A stretch of 36,780 nucleotides of DNA from Nemertoderma westbladi (GCA_032718475.1 JAUCBJ010006621.1:1-36780), one strand, 5' to 3'; positions 18,717-29,622 are shown, numbered from the stretch's first letter. Notes: generated by a model from the sequence alone, not told the origin. Numbers and translations: made by a program.

Positions 18717-19430
18717 CGGCTGGATGGTGCACGGAGGAGGCTGGATGGTGCACGGAGGAGGCTGGGTGGTGAACGGAGGAGGCTGTGTGGTGCCCGGAGG
18801 AGGCTGGGTGGTGCCCGGGAGAGACTGGATGGTGCATGGAGAAGGCTGGATGGTGCACGGAGGAGACTGGGTGGTGCACGGATGAGGCTGGGTGGTGCAT
18901 GGAGGAGCCTGGATGGTGCACGGAGAAGACTGGGTGGTGCACGGAGGAGACTGGGTGGTGCCCGGAGGAGGCTGGGGGGTGCATGGAGGAGGCTGGGTGG
19001 TGCACGGAGGAGGCTGGGTGGTGCACGGAGGAGGCTGGGTGGTGCACGGAGGAGGCTGGGTGGTGCACGGAGGAGGCTGGGTGGTGCCCGGGAGAGACTG
19101 GATGGTGCACGGAGGAGGCTGGGTGGTGCACGGAGGAGGCTGGGTGGTGCACGGAGGAGGCTGGGTGGTGCCCGGAGGAGGCTGGGTGGTGCACGGAGGA
19201 GGCTGGGTGGTGCACGGAGGAGGCTGGATGGTGCACGGAGGAGGCTGGGTGGTGCCCGGGAGAGACTGGATGGTGCACGGAGGAGGCTGGATGGTGCACG
19301 GAGGAGACTGGGTGGTGCACGGATGAGGCTGGGGGGTGCATGGAGGAGCCTGGATGGTGCACGGAGAAGGGTGGATGGTGCACGGAGGAGACTGGGTGGT
19401 GCACGGATGAGGCTGGGTGGTGCACGGAAG
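18717..19430 (+). repeat. 21-bp G-rich minisatellite directly after the PHKG stop
   Basis: About 34 units of GGAGGAGGCTGGGTGG followed by TGCAC, with variants TGCCCGG, GGATGG and GAGAGACTGG. If transcribed it forms the start of the 3' UTR, and the sense RNA is rich in short G runs. The period is a multiple of three, so several frames on both strands stay open for 230-335 codons of seven-residue repeats. These frames lack any initiation or domain evidence and are rejected as genes. No AATAAA signal is seen within 1 kb downstream. Confidence 0.95.
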
Positions 19431-19904
19431 AGGCAGTGGCTCCTCTCAGATCTGTTAGTCACGTGTTGGACTTTTAGTTATTCAATATTCCCATTTTGGG
19501 CTTTCGTATTTTATTTGAGTGAGTTTTTAATTCTTTCTTTATTGCAGCACAATGCACAAACGATTGTCCTTTTCAGTCTTCTATGACGTTCTAGGTATTA
19601 GGCCTATCTACCTACCTGTCTGCTGGTCGTAAGGTTCATTTTATATTCGGATGATAGCGAAACGGCCAGCTGAGATGAAAAGCCAATATTTTTGGTGCAA
19701 AACTTCCGTTTTTTGAGAATTATTTTTTATCCTGTACTGTACATACCCCCAGACCCAACGTGTATAAACTCAAGTATCAGTGTATCTATATTTGGGTTGT
19801 TGAACTTCTTTATCACAGACAATCATTCGTCACTATTATTATTATTATTATTATACTAAGAGACAGGTTCGAATCTTCGAACGTATTTATTCATTCACCG
19901 TAAT
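19431..19904. other. Region downstream of PHKG, no gene recognised
   Basis: Probably 3' UTR followed by intergenic DNA. It contains an ATT microsatellite near 19838-19856. I see no canonical AATAAA here; the nearest is at about 20808, so the PHKG polyadenylation site is unresolved. Confidence 0.4.
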
Positions 19905-20487
19905 CCTAGTCGGCGAGCCTTGGCATACGGTTCATATAGGGCAAATGGGGCATGTCCGTCTGTCTGTCTGTCTGTCCGTCCTGTCTGTCTGGTAAATGTT
20001 TGAACGCGAATTTCTCTGCATCGCTGGTTCGGAATTGAACCAAACTTAGTAGGTAAGTAGTAGAGAGAAAGTTTAGAAAGTTTGTAAAGTTTGGTGAAAA
20101 ATCATGCAGTCTGACGTCAGCTACGACAGATTATGTGGTTTTTAGAAAATGTTAAATTTCTCGGGAAGGCCTCATTTTCCTGAGCTGAAATTTTGGTGGC
20201 CTGTAGAGAATCATGAAGTCTATCTTTTACGAAATTGAAAAGTTAAGACATTTAATTGGGGATCCGCTAGAGACTCAGAAGTAATGACATAGGCCTACCG
20301 GTACGGTACTGCTGTACAGTGCTGCACTGGTAAGTACGAAATTGCAGAATAACAATTTGACACCACCTAGCGGATTAACATATGATTGTATATCGAATGA
20401 ATACATTTATAGCATGGGATATGGGGTCCAAACTAGACATGCCCCATTTGCTCTATATGAACCGTATGCCAAGGCTTGCCGACTACG
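19905..20487. mobile_element. MITE with about 52-bp inverted ends
   Basis: The left end (19905-19956) and right end (20435-20487) are inverse copies: CGAGCCTTGGCATACGGTTC at the left faces GAACCGTATGCCAAGGCTTG at the right, and GGGGCATGTC faces GACATGCCCC. A TCTGTCTG microsatellite (about 19958-19992) lies just inside the left end. The interior contains ATTTCTCTGCATCGCTGG, of a type seen in many invertebrate repeats. No open frame of note and no clear target duplication. Confidence 0.75.
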
Positions 20488-22728
20488 TGCTGCGCGAAGT
20501 CCCCACGAACGTGTACTTGTTTGTCTAAGACGACCTCGGATTTTTGTATTATTTTGAGACAAACAGCCGTTGAAACTACTTTTACTCAAAATATAAATTT
20601 ACTTTCTATTCGGGACGCTTTTTAAATAGTTTCGTTTTTTAAAAGACCTAATTGTTTTTGTTTGTCAGGTAGAAACTTTCACATAATATGTTGTGCATTT
20701 TTATTAATTTAACAGACCCGGGATTTATTGTGGGGTTACAGTTAGAGAGAACGTGCCTTTATGAGATCTGCGACTTAGCCCCATTACTATTTAGCGTATT
20801 AAACTCAATAAACTGTTATACTTATCAACCAATTCACTTACTAATAATTTCTAACGTTTTATTTTTTTGTTTTTTTTTTAATTCGCTACTCATTCGCTTA
20901 ACGTTACACCCCTTTGTGCTTTTGCTCACAGTATCTTTATATGGGCGTTGAACATTTTTTTTGATATATTTTTTGTATATATGTATCGATGGGAAGTAAG
21001 GCATTCCCAAATGTGTAAATATTTTAAATTTCCGGTATATAAAGACCCACCTCATATATGTTCGCGAATTGGTTAATTAATTATTGTTTGTATAAATCAG
21101 TTTTGTTCAGTTCTAAAATGTTTACGGATTCGGAATTAGTTTTATTCTGTAAACTTTGTTGGCTATTCATTAATTTTCTTGAGGTAGTGAGTTCGAATAT
21201 TGGATAATAAATATTGTAAAATTCTAACGAAATTATTCATAAAATATTAAAGATGTGACTACAAAATAACATAAGGTTTTTATCGCCAAAAAAATCAAGA
21301 GAAAAAATAATAACAAAAAAAAAGTTCGGTTATTCGATTTACAATTATTCATCACTGTAAATATTTTACTATTAGAATAAAAAAGTTCCACTTGATCAGA
21401 AACACTAAAAAAATCAATCATCTAGATTCGAACTTTAATTAATTAATTAATTAATTAGGGTATCACAATAAGCCATTAGGAATTATAATATCACTTAATG
21501 TTGTTTATTTTGTAACACAAAGTGCGACTAGCTCATTTGGCTGGCAGTTTCCCACCCATCCTGTTCTCTTTGACACAAACTATGCCGCTGATATTGTATT
21601 ATGTTATTTGTAGTTATTTTTCATCTTGTTATTTAATTTTTTCTAATCAATGGTTATACTTTTTTAGTCCGAAGCTGCGATCAAAACCATTCGCCCCATT
21701 ATCCACTTCCGTTTCAATAGAACTTAAACTTAGTTTGTACTCGAACTTCTCTACACAATGAAGCTCTGGGCTATTGGCTAAAAGATTTTACGCCATTGAA
21801 ACCATTTATTTCCATAACTAGCTAGACTCGCTTCGCTCTACCATAACTAAAGGACTTTTTCAACTAATTTAAAAATTACTAAAATAATTATATGTTTTTG
21901 GAAGATTTTAAGCCTCTTATAAAAGTCCACGGACAAACGTAACAAAGTATAACTCATTGAAATACCTGTGCATTAACAGTTTGTTAATTAATTTAAAGCT
22001 ACATTTCATAGAGTCACTAGATATTTTATGCTTAAAATAAATTTTCCCTGTGCGACTAACTTTATTAATTCATGGTTTATATTATAATTTTAATGTTGTG
22101 TATTTTATTTATGGCTATAATTTCATTATTACTTTATTTAATGTTCTTTCTTGTAATATTAGATGCATTTATAGCTCATTCGTTTCGTGCAGTTCCTTTT
22201 CATAATTATTTTAATATTAAATTAAATGTGTTCTTCTCAAAATGGCCATCATTTCAATACCGTAATGATTTTATTGACACTAAATTTCTGAGTTTCGGTT
22301 TGAGTAACCTAAGACAGGTTTGAGTTAGTAAGAGTTGGGTAAGAGAAAAGGTACCCAGTTTGAGAAACGGTATCTAGAATGAGATAGGGACTGTATGACG
22401 GACAAACCGAAACTGAAATGAATGTACCAAAGAATACCCTATAATATTTAAGCCCAGACGTGCCGGACACTTCCTTTCACGCCACGACACAGTTTATCCT
22501 TATTTTACAGGTCTGTAGTGCGAATTTCCTACGGACTGGGAATTAGAGGCCTACCGCGTAACATTCACCTTAATAATGCGATAAATATGCGCTGTGAATG
22601 AGACATACCGGCACTGTATAATACTGTACGTTTGACATAAACTTTATATAAACAAGCTCTAATGATACTGCTTTACAAATATAGGCCTACTGCACATGAA
22701 TCTTCTTCTGTGTTTGTGTCTTTCTACA
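20488..22728. other. AT-rich intergenic DNA
   Basis: About 2.2 kb without a supported gene. A TTAA microsatellite is at about 21437-21460. The small open frames (for example 20688-20951 and 22072-22323) are rich in Phe, Leu and Ile as expected of AT-rich DNA and show no recognisable family. A short inverse pair (TTCGGTTTG near 22293, CAAACCGAA near 22404) is present. Confidence 0.4.
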
Positions 22729-22947
22729 GGGTCTGAGTAAAACGCGGATCCGGATCCGGATTCTACATTTAACATTGTCCCCACGGAAGTCGATTTTTTT
22801 ACATTTTTATAACTCCCAAAAATAAAACCATAACCTGTTCTATTGACTTTAGTTTATTGTTTTGGTTAAAATAACGTGTCACTGTAACCTGCTCCTTTCC
22901 CTTAATTGATAATTTAGGAATCCGGATCCGCGTTTTACACCAACCCC
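22729..22947. mobile_element. 219-bp MITE with 8-bp target duplication
   Basis: TTTCTACA flanks it at 22721-22728 and 22948-22955. The inverted ends share GTAAAACGCGGATCCGGA, with GGG at the tip. The interior (22851-22905) carries the dispersed module ending GTAACCTGCTCCTTTCCC. It is non-coding. The 8-bp duplication fits a hAT-type mover, but the superfamily is inferred only from that. Confidence 0.7.
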
Positions 22948-22988
22948 TTTCTACATTCGATTTTGCACTTTGACGCTCAACCAATTAA

Positions 22989-23384
22989 AGCACCATGTTC
23001 GTTAGCAAAAGTTGTATAAAAATGTTCACAAGTTATATAAAAATTTACAAAAGTTTTATTAAAAGCTGTATAAAAATTCTTAAAAGGTTGTATCAAAATT
23101 TCAAAAAGTTATGGAAAGTCATCCGATTGTATATTATCATCCTAATGATGTAGGCCTATTCTAGAATATTTATAAACGCAGTACTGTAGTTAATTAACTT
23201 TTGCAAATTTTCATATAACTTTTACGAATTTTCATATAACTTTTACGAATTTTTATATAACTTTTACGAATTTTTATATAACTTTTACGAATTTTTATAT
23301 AACTTTTAATTTAGTATAAGTTTTGAAAATTTCTATATAACTTTTATGAATATTTATACAGCTTTTGCTAACGAAGATGGTGCT
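22989..23384. mobile_element. 396-bp foldback MITE with internal 21-23-bp repeats
   Basis: The ends AGCACCATGTTCGTTAGCAA and TTGCTAACGAAGATGGTGCT are inverted repeats. Inside, both arms carry tandem copies of a short unit in opposite orientation (AAGTTATATAAAAATTTAC type at the left, TTTTATATAACTTTTACGAA type at the right, about five copies). The central part near 23115-23175 is unique. No coding region. Confidence 0.8.
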
Positions 23385-25176
23385 CAAAAAAAGTACTATT
23401 ATGAAATTTGTAGTAGTGTAGTAGGTCGAATAATAGTAGTAATTCTATAATTCCATGTCACCCAGTTATTTATTACTACTGTAGGGTAACACGTAGTTGT
23501 AACAACAAGCTGTTTTAAAACATTTTATTCAACAATTCAAATATAAATTAAAAATTAACCTTGATTTTTTTCATTCTTTTAATAACCTTGTGGTTGTTGT
23601 TAAAAGTTTAGGCCTTCATACAGAATACTGTATGATAATCTCAACGTGACTTGCTAATAAATAATTTAATACGATTAATTTATTGCGCGCTGTAAAAGTG
23701 TTCTACTGCCTGACTGTATATTGTAACAGCTTAATATAATATTATAATAATATACAAATACACTGTATAAACGTATAGTTAGTTCTTAAGCTTAAAGTGT
23801 GAAACACGTAATACCAAAGGCAACCCCTAAGGCTCCTCCCTCTTATTATTTATTCCATTACATTTTTGCGCCACTACTTACAGTATTAGTAGGCCTACTC
23901 TGCGCCCAGGCAGCCAGGGGCCTCTCCCCCCTGGTGCCTCGGACCTCACCAAAAACTAAAGAACAGTATGTGACAACATTTTTCGGCCACCTTTGGCTGG
24001 GCAAGCCCCCCCCCCCCCCCCCCCCCTTTTTCGCCTATTCTTAAAAGTCCAAAACTAAGCTTACTATACTACATCTAGGCTACGTAAGATAGAGTGCCTT
24101 GATGTGAAAGTTTAGGAAAATATTACTACCTGACTACTGTATTTACAGTAAAGGTATAGGTTCGCCACTAGTCCTCAGTACTGTAGGTATAGGTTCGCCA
24201 CTAGTCTTACCATATACGTGGGTTAAAAATTAGGGTAGGCCTATCTGCCTATGCCTAATTGATACTGGTAAGTTTTTTTTATTGGCCTATATTGCTCACT
24301 ATATTCCTGTATTCTATATCAGTATATGGAACAGAAGCTAACAGCGGATAGCAGGATGGAGGATAGATAGACAGAGATATGGGAAACCTCTCCACTGTCT
24401 GACAGTCAGATAATGCAGTAGTGGCATGCTGACTAATGCAGTAATGACTTATTTTGTGATACCACAAAGATGAAAAGCATTATGGACTAAAAAACCAAAT
24501 TGCGTAGGCCTAATTAAATTACTGACTAGAAAAATAATTCCATTCTAAAATATGTTTTTTTTAATGTAAATTTTCAGATTATAGCTCGATATAGGCTGAT
24601 AGGTGGTTATAGCCTGTTACAGGAAGTTATAGCCCGTTATAGATCGTTATAGTATTGTATTTTTTTTTTTTTTTTTTTTTTTTATAGCCCGTTATAGATC
24701 GTTCTACCTTTTAGTATGTACCAGGCCTACTACTACTGAACTACTACTACTACTACTACTTGTCTGAACACCGTCTTCCTTCAGACTTTAGGCCTAGCGC
24801 CTAGGCCTACATCCTTCTCTCGGTCTGTTGTTCTGTTCTGTTCTGATTTCTGAATTTTAACATACTGTATAAACCAATAATTACAATTACTTCAGTCAGT
24901 CAGTAGGCCTACCTACTTGATTACCCTACTAACTATCCTACCGGAATCTATTAAAATGGTAGGCCTAATCTTGTTTGTTACCGGTATGTTTTGCGTTTCG
25001 TTACTTTTATATTTATCTATATTCAGATATTGTCTGTGTCATTATACTGTCTGACTGTTATAATCAAATTCAAAAACTCAAATTCAAGGAAATCCCTATG
25101 CAGCTATGGCTGTACTGCTGTATGGGCTTGGGGCTCAGCCTTGTTTTCATAGGCATAGGCCTGTCAGCCTGTAGGC
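23385..25176. other. Intergenic DNA, no gene recognised
   Basis: Contains a 21-base C run (24006-24026), a T run (about 24659-24683) flanked by copies of TATAGCCCGTTATAGATCGT on both sides, a CTA microsatellite (about 24740-24760) and a dense cluster of TAGGCCTA octamers between 24230 and 24960. A duplicated phrase, TATAGGTTCGCCACTAGTC, occurs near 24157 and 24187. No coding feature is supported. Confidence 0.4.
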
Positions 25177-26262
25177 TAGACCGGTCAGCCTAAACACCCA
25201 ACTACACCCAACTTTCACCCAACTACACCCAACTACACCCAACTTTCACCCAACTACACCCAACTACACCCAACTTTCACCCAACTACACCCAACTTTCA
25301 CCCAACTACACCCAACTTTCAGCCAACTACACCCACACAGTTCCACCCCACTACACCCAACTTCCACTGCACTTCCACTCTGCATCCAACTTACACCAAA
25401 CTATACCTACTGTATGGCACCAAACTTCCACAAATTACAATATGTACAGTAACAAACTCTTCGAGGAATTGCTGAGATATGAGCTTTTAAATGTTTCATG
25501 TACTGTATGTTGCCCCCACTGCTGAGCAATTATGAAAATAACAAACTAACGTTTTATATTTATTGCAGGTTGGTTCTAGCGAATAATTGATGAATTTAGC
25601 AATAAATATACAAAGGAGAGACGCAGAGACTATTGACGAACGATCCAAGCTACAGTATAAAACTAAACTGGCGCTGTTTGGGATTGTGGTAAAATGAAAA
25701 CGGTATTGATACACAGGGGGGTCACCGTCACAGCCTTAACGACGAAATCGCATTGGAAACTTCTGTTATGGGAATAGCAATGCAGATAATTCGTACAAAG
25801 TTAATGGACATAAGTTCTATATTATACAGTATGTTTAATGCAATTATAATAATGTAATTATCCTTTATGTATCATAGAATACAAGAAAAAGAACTGTAAC
25901 ATTATTTTCAGCAGCTTTATTTTAATCTTGGGCCCATGTAAACACTTTCTGCCGTTATATATTTAACTTTGCAGTTGCCCCCATGTGAAGAATCCCAGGT
26001 TTTCATTAAAATCACAGGTTACAAAAGGACTGAATCTAACCAAAACAATAAACGAAATTTAGCCGTATCAAAACGAAACGTATCAAAAAGATAAATTAAA
26101 AAAAATAAAAAATCTTCATACATAAAATTCCAATAAAATGTCGACCGAAAAGTGAAATCCTGGTATTATTCACATGGGCGAACTTTATGGCCTTTATATT
26201 AATTAATTTTTAACGAAACAACAGCAATAATTTTAGAACATTTTACATTTTTGATAAACTAA
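25177..26262 (+). repeat. Left arm of a large inverted duplication
   Basis: This segment matches the reverse complement of 29868-30705 over most of its length. It starts with about 150 bp of an ACACCCAACTTTCACCCA tandem repeat (25197-25345), continues through TTATTGCAGGTTGGTTCTAG and ACTATTGACGAACGATCCA, and ends near TTTTAACGAAACAACAGC. It differs mainly by the MITE at 25932-26179, which is absent from the other arm. It may be one copy of an unclassified repeat family rather than a segmental duplication. Confidence 0.75.
25932..26179. mobile_element. MITE copy 2, present in only one arm of the inverted duplication
   Basis: Related to the element at 1019-1292: both share CTTTCTGCCGTTATAT, CCCCATGTGAAGAAT, TCTAACCAAAACAATAAACG and AAAATTCCAATAAAA, with GCCCATGT ends. 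Corresponding sites at about 29695 and, inverted, about 29950 lack it. No target duplication is recognisable at this copy. Confidence 0.7.
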
Positions 26263-26600
26263 AAGGGGATCTGGTAAGATCTGTACAGGTCAAGGGAATT
26301 TCTGCAAGGAACTTATTATGATCTTCACATACAGGCGATGCCAGAATGGACAAGATCTCTACAGTATGAGAATCGATAAGATCGTTATACATTACAGATC
26401 TTACAGTAGTAGAAATAATAATTCACCACACTAGGGTAGAGAATTGCAGACGTTGATCAACGTAATCATATAGACGCGGCTTGTGGTCTCTAGTACATAC
26501 TGTACAGTATATGTACAGTAGGATATGACAATATTCAGCTTATTTTATTACAAACAACGAAATGGGAGAAGTGTATTTAATCTTTCAGACATTCCACCCA
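26263..26600. other. Spacer, no gene recognised
   Basis: AT-rich sequence between the left arm of the inverted duplication and the reverse-transcriptase fragment. Repeated GATCTGTACAGG / AAGATCTCTACAG phrases occur near 26275-26370. No coding feature. Confidence 0.4.
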
Positions 26601-26611
26601 TTCGAAAATCC

Positions 26612-27165
26612 TCAAGTGATCAACATTGAGGTTTCCAAACTAATGTGTGCATTGTACTTGACACAATGAACCCGGCGTAGCATTCTTGTGAATGTGCCAT
26701 CCAGAAATTTGGTGTCCTCAGCAGTTAGAGCCCAGCATGGACTCCCGTAGAGGAGTACTGGAACTACTGCTGCTCTAAATAATCGGACCTTGAGTTTCCG
26801 ATTAATTCTCGGTGACTTCCAAATCCTGGAAAGCCTATTCAAGGCTGCCCATGCCTTTCCCTTACGTATTCGAAGGTCCTCACCTGACTTCCGGATCCAT
26901 GATCCCAGGTAACAGAAGTTGTCCACATGCTCAAGCATACCATCCTTTGAGCTTATGCTCATCCGATCAGAGACTTGCTGAGGACTTTCAAAGTTAACTG
27001 TCAAAATTGTGGTCTTTCTGGAGGTAATAAAAAGACCAACACTAGAAGCAGAATGTTCTAATGAGCTGAGGAGCCGTTGGGCTCCCTCTAATGATTCTGA
27101 GAGTACTCCTAAGTCATCAGCAAAGTCTATCTGATCAACATTGAGGTTTCCAAGCTAAATTCTCA
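26612..27165 (-). pseudogene. Non-LTR reverse transcriptase fragment
   Basis: On the reverse strand an open stretch of about 185 codons reads NLNVDQIDFADD (the catalytic FADD box), then EHVDNFCYLGSWIRKSGEDL, NRLSRIWKSPRINRKLKVRL and [18 protein letters not shown]. This is the palm end and thumb of a non-LTR reverse transcriptase, closest to RTE/CR1-type proteins; the family is my judgement. Both ends are truncated. A 26-bp phrase, GATCAACATTGAGGTTTCCA and six more bases, occurs at both ends (about 26618 and 27136), so the fragment joins its own start after HIS. Same family as 13490-13882. Confidence 0.8.
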
Positions 27166-27440
27166 CATGTGAATGAATAATATGTCACACACTTTAGGTA
27201 TGTTGCTACATAGTCGGATCCCAAGTGGGGTTTCTCATGGGGCTTTAATGTGGATCAGTTGGCGAAAATCTTCAAAAGTTACTTACGAATGAATTTTTCG
27301 TTACAGACAGACAAGCGGACAGAACGACCGACTGGAGATGAAATTTTGCCCTATTTTTACTAATTGCAATTGTGCGCTAAGGCTTGCCCTGACTGCGTGA
27401 CTCGTCCCACAGAACACCAAACTCTCCAACCAACTACACT
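27166..27440. other. Spacer, no gene recognised
   Basis: Contains ACAGACAGACAAGCGGACAG near 27304, the inverse of the TCTGTCTG-type repeat ends seen at 19958. No gene is supported. Confidence 0.35.
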
Positions 27441-27600
27441 CAACTTTGACTCACTTTCACCCAACTACACTCCACTTCCACCCAACTCTCACCCAACTAC
27501 ACCCAACTTTCACCCAACTACCCCCAACAACACCCAACTTTCACCCAACTACACCCAATTCTCCACCCAACTACACCTACACCCAACTATCACCCAACTA
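27440..27600 (+). repeat. CCAACTACACCCAACTTTCA tandem repeat
   Basis: An irregular array of phrases CCAACTACACC and CAACTTTCACC, of the same kind as 25197-25345 and, inverted, 30545-30690. Short open frames rich in His, Pro, Thr and Asn come from the repeat. Confidence 0.8.
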
Positions 27601-27621
27601 CAGTACAGTACACTCAACATT

Positions 27622-27747
27622 GTCTCACTTCCACCCAACTACACTTACCTTTCACCACTTTCTCGCAGGTCATGATTTTTGAAAGTCTCACTTCCACCCA
27701 ACTACACTTACCTTTCACCACTTTCTCGCAGGTCATGATTTTTGAAA
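27622..27747 (+). repeat. Perfect 63-bp tandem duplication
   Basis: 27622-27684 and 27685-27747 are identical, running from GTCTCACTTCCACCC through CTTTCTCGCAGGTCATG to TTTTTGAAA. Complete identity implies a recent event or ongoing homogenisation. A collapsed or duplicated assembly segment is the alternative. Confidence 0.9.
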
Positions 27748-28162
27748 ATAAAAAATTATAAAGCAAATTATAAAATTGTCAAAAACCATACAAATCCTAA
27801 TCTACGTCGCTTTTTTGGATGTGAAGATGAGTAGGACATACAGTACAATGGTCGTTTTGGCGGCCAAAATGACCAAAATCACCAAAAAAAAAAGTGTATT
27901 CCTATGGGCTACTTGGTCGTTTTGGCGAAGCGATTTAACTCGAATCAGCTAAAGTCCAGACATTCAGTCTCCTTGGCCATCCATTTGGTGGATCTGACTA
28001 AATGTCGGCTCGCTTTCATTTTTATTATTGACAGATTGTTAACTTACCTGGCGCTGAGCCTTGCAGTACTGGAGTCCGCCCACTGAGGCATTGATAGAGT
28101 AGACAGTCTTATAAAAGGAGTTGAATGGGGCTTTGTTAAAGGAGGAGTATGTATAATAATCT
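27748..28162. other. Spacer, no gene recognised
   Basis: Contains the palindromic phrase GGTCGTTTTGGCGGCCAAAA near 27850, echoed at 29243. No gene is supported. Confidence 0.35.
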
Positions 28163-28320
28163 GAACGTCCCGAAATTAATTTATGGACGTCCCGAAATTA
28201 ACTTATGGACGTCCTGAAATTAATTTATGGACGTCCCAAAATTAATCTATCAACCAATCAGAATCGTAATGAAATAACTAATTAATGGACGTCCATAAAT
28301 TAATTTCGGGATGTTAATTT
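28163..28320. repeat. 22-bp tandem repeat with inverted end
   Basis: GACGTCCCGAAATTAATTTA-type units occur about four times (about 28163-28245). After a short spacer the inverse reappears at 28284-28320 (GGACGTCCATAAATTAATTT). GACGTC is itself palindromic. Confidence 0.8.
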
Positions 28321-28401
28321 CGGAAATTAATTTCAATAATATTTTTTTTAATAATAAAATTTTTTTTTTATATTTTTTTACAATGTATAATTCGCGGACA
28401 C

Positions 28402-28815
28402 TGCGGGGTGACTACAAAACAAAGACCCAATTATAACGACCTACATAATCTTGTTACATGTGTTAACTTTCGTTAATTGTTTTGAATCCCCCGTCACGCC
28501 TCTGTAACTTACTCCTTTACTAACCTGCTCCTTTAAATAGCAATGGTACATAACGCTCATTGTGACCTGTACAAAACAAAGAGGTAAAGTCGCGTTACGT
28601 CCCAAAGAGCGTTAGGTTCCAACGAGCTTTAGGTCCCATTGCCAGAGAGAGTGAGGTCACATTGCCATTTAAAGGAGCAGGTTAGTAAAGAAACAGGTTA
28701 CAGAGGCGTGTTGGGGAACCAAAACAATAAACGAAAGTTAACACATGTGTTTTGTATTTGTACAGGTCTTTATTATTTGGGTCGTTGGTCTTTGTTTTGT
28801 AGTCACCCGACACTG
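28402..28815. mobile_element. Inverted-repeat element, about 140-bp arms
   Basis: The left arm (28402-28539) and right arm (28668-28815) are inverse copies: GTGACTACAAAACAAAGACC and ACATGTGTTAACTTTCGTTA at the left match GGTCTTTGTTTTGTAGTCAC and AACGAAAGTTAACACATGTG at the right. Both arms hold the dispersed GTAACCTGCTCCTTT module. The spacer carries three loose copies of an AACGAGCTTTAGGTCCCATT-like phrase. No coding region. Confidence 0.75.
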
Positions 28816-29477
28816 CGGTGTTGCGTGGGGGCCACCAATCCACCCACCCACACTCAACTCCCAACTTCCTGGACACTAGGATACTGAGTGAAAGCGTCTA
28901 AAACTACTACAGGAACTCCATGACAGACTATGGGCTAGCGATTAGGGACTGGCGCCCTTGAACATGTAAACTGTAGTACCTACTGTACCACCTACCTTAA
29001 AGTGACCTGTGGGACCAGCCCATTATTAGTGAGGTCGGCATTTCTCTTTATCCTGCCGCTCTCTTTGTATTACAATAGCATACAGCTAACCAATGGCAAT
29101 GGTCTAACCCCAGTGCGGATTTCTATCTGCCATCATCCTGGGCTTTACTTACACTCAGCCTCTATTCACTGGCTGTGATTGACAAGCCAACTTGCCTCAG
29201 AAGTTCCTTTCATGAATGCCGCAATTTATATTTGGCCATTTTGGTCGTTTTGGCCGCCAAAATGACCAAGTTAATGTTTATTGGGATTGGGACTGTATAT
29301 CTAATGTTTAGTTCTGAGGCATTACAGCGAGAACATGCGAGCCACGTAGTAAAGGCGAGCCTTAACGCACTATGATAATTAGTAAATACTGGAAAATTTA
29401 TTTCGAGTTATTATCATATTCGAGTTAGTGAAATATTGAAACGAGGGACCGAAGTGAGATAAAAGTACATTATACAC
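28816..29477. other. Spacer, no gene recognised
   Basis: No supported gene. Contains the palindromic phrase GGTCGTTTTGGCCGCCAAAA at about 29243, flanked by CCATTTT and TGACCA. Confidence 0.35.
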
Positions 29478-29622
29478 TATAATATGTTGTTTTATTGTTA
29501 AATTTCTTTATTACTTAACGCTCGTCTATGGACGAGCCGCAAATAATCCATCTATCTACTATATTTACGGCTTGTCCAAGGACAAGCGTTAAGTAATTCA
29601 GAAATTTAACAATAAAATATTA
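29478..29622. repeat. 145-bp palindrome
   Basis: The arms TTTATTGTTAAATTTCTTTA, TACTTAACGCTCGTC and their inverses GACAAGCGTTAAGTA, AATTTAACAATAAA surround a loop near 29545-29565. Several mismatches are visible (TCGTCTATGGACGAG against TTGTCCAAGGACAAG, each itself a small hairpin). Confidence 0.8.

Noticed and set aside
18539-19586. Open frames of 144-335 codons on both strands
   Set aside because: The 21-bp period keeps several frames open at once. On the + strand they overlap PHKG exon 7 in the wrong frame. No evidence of a protein.
20808-20813. AATAAA as the PHKG polyadenylation signal
   Set aside because: More than 2 kb beyond the stop and past a MITE; nothing links it to PHKG.
22072-22323. 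Possible small membrane protein of 83 codons
   Set aside because: Hydrophobic because the DNA is AT-rich; no conserved motif, no splice or promoter context.
27364-27682. Open frames rich in His, Pro, Thr and Asn
   Set aside because: Encoded by the CCAACTACACCC repeat; similar frames appear wherever that repeat occurs.
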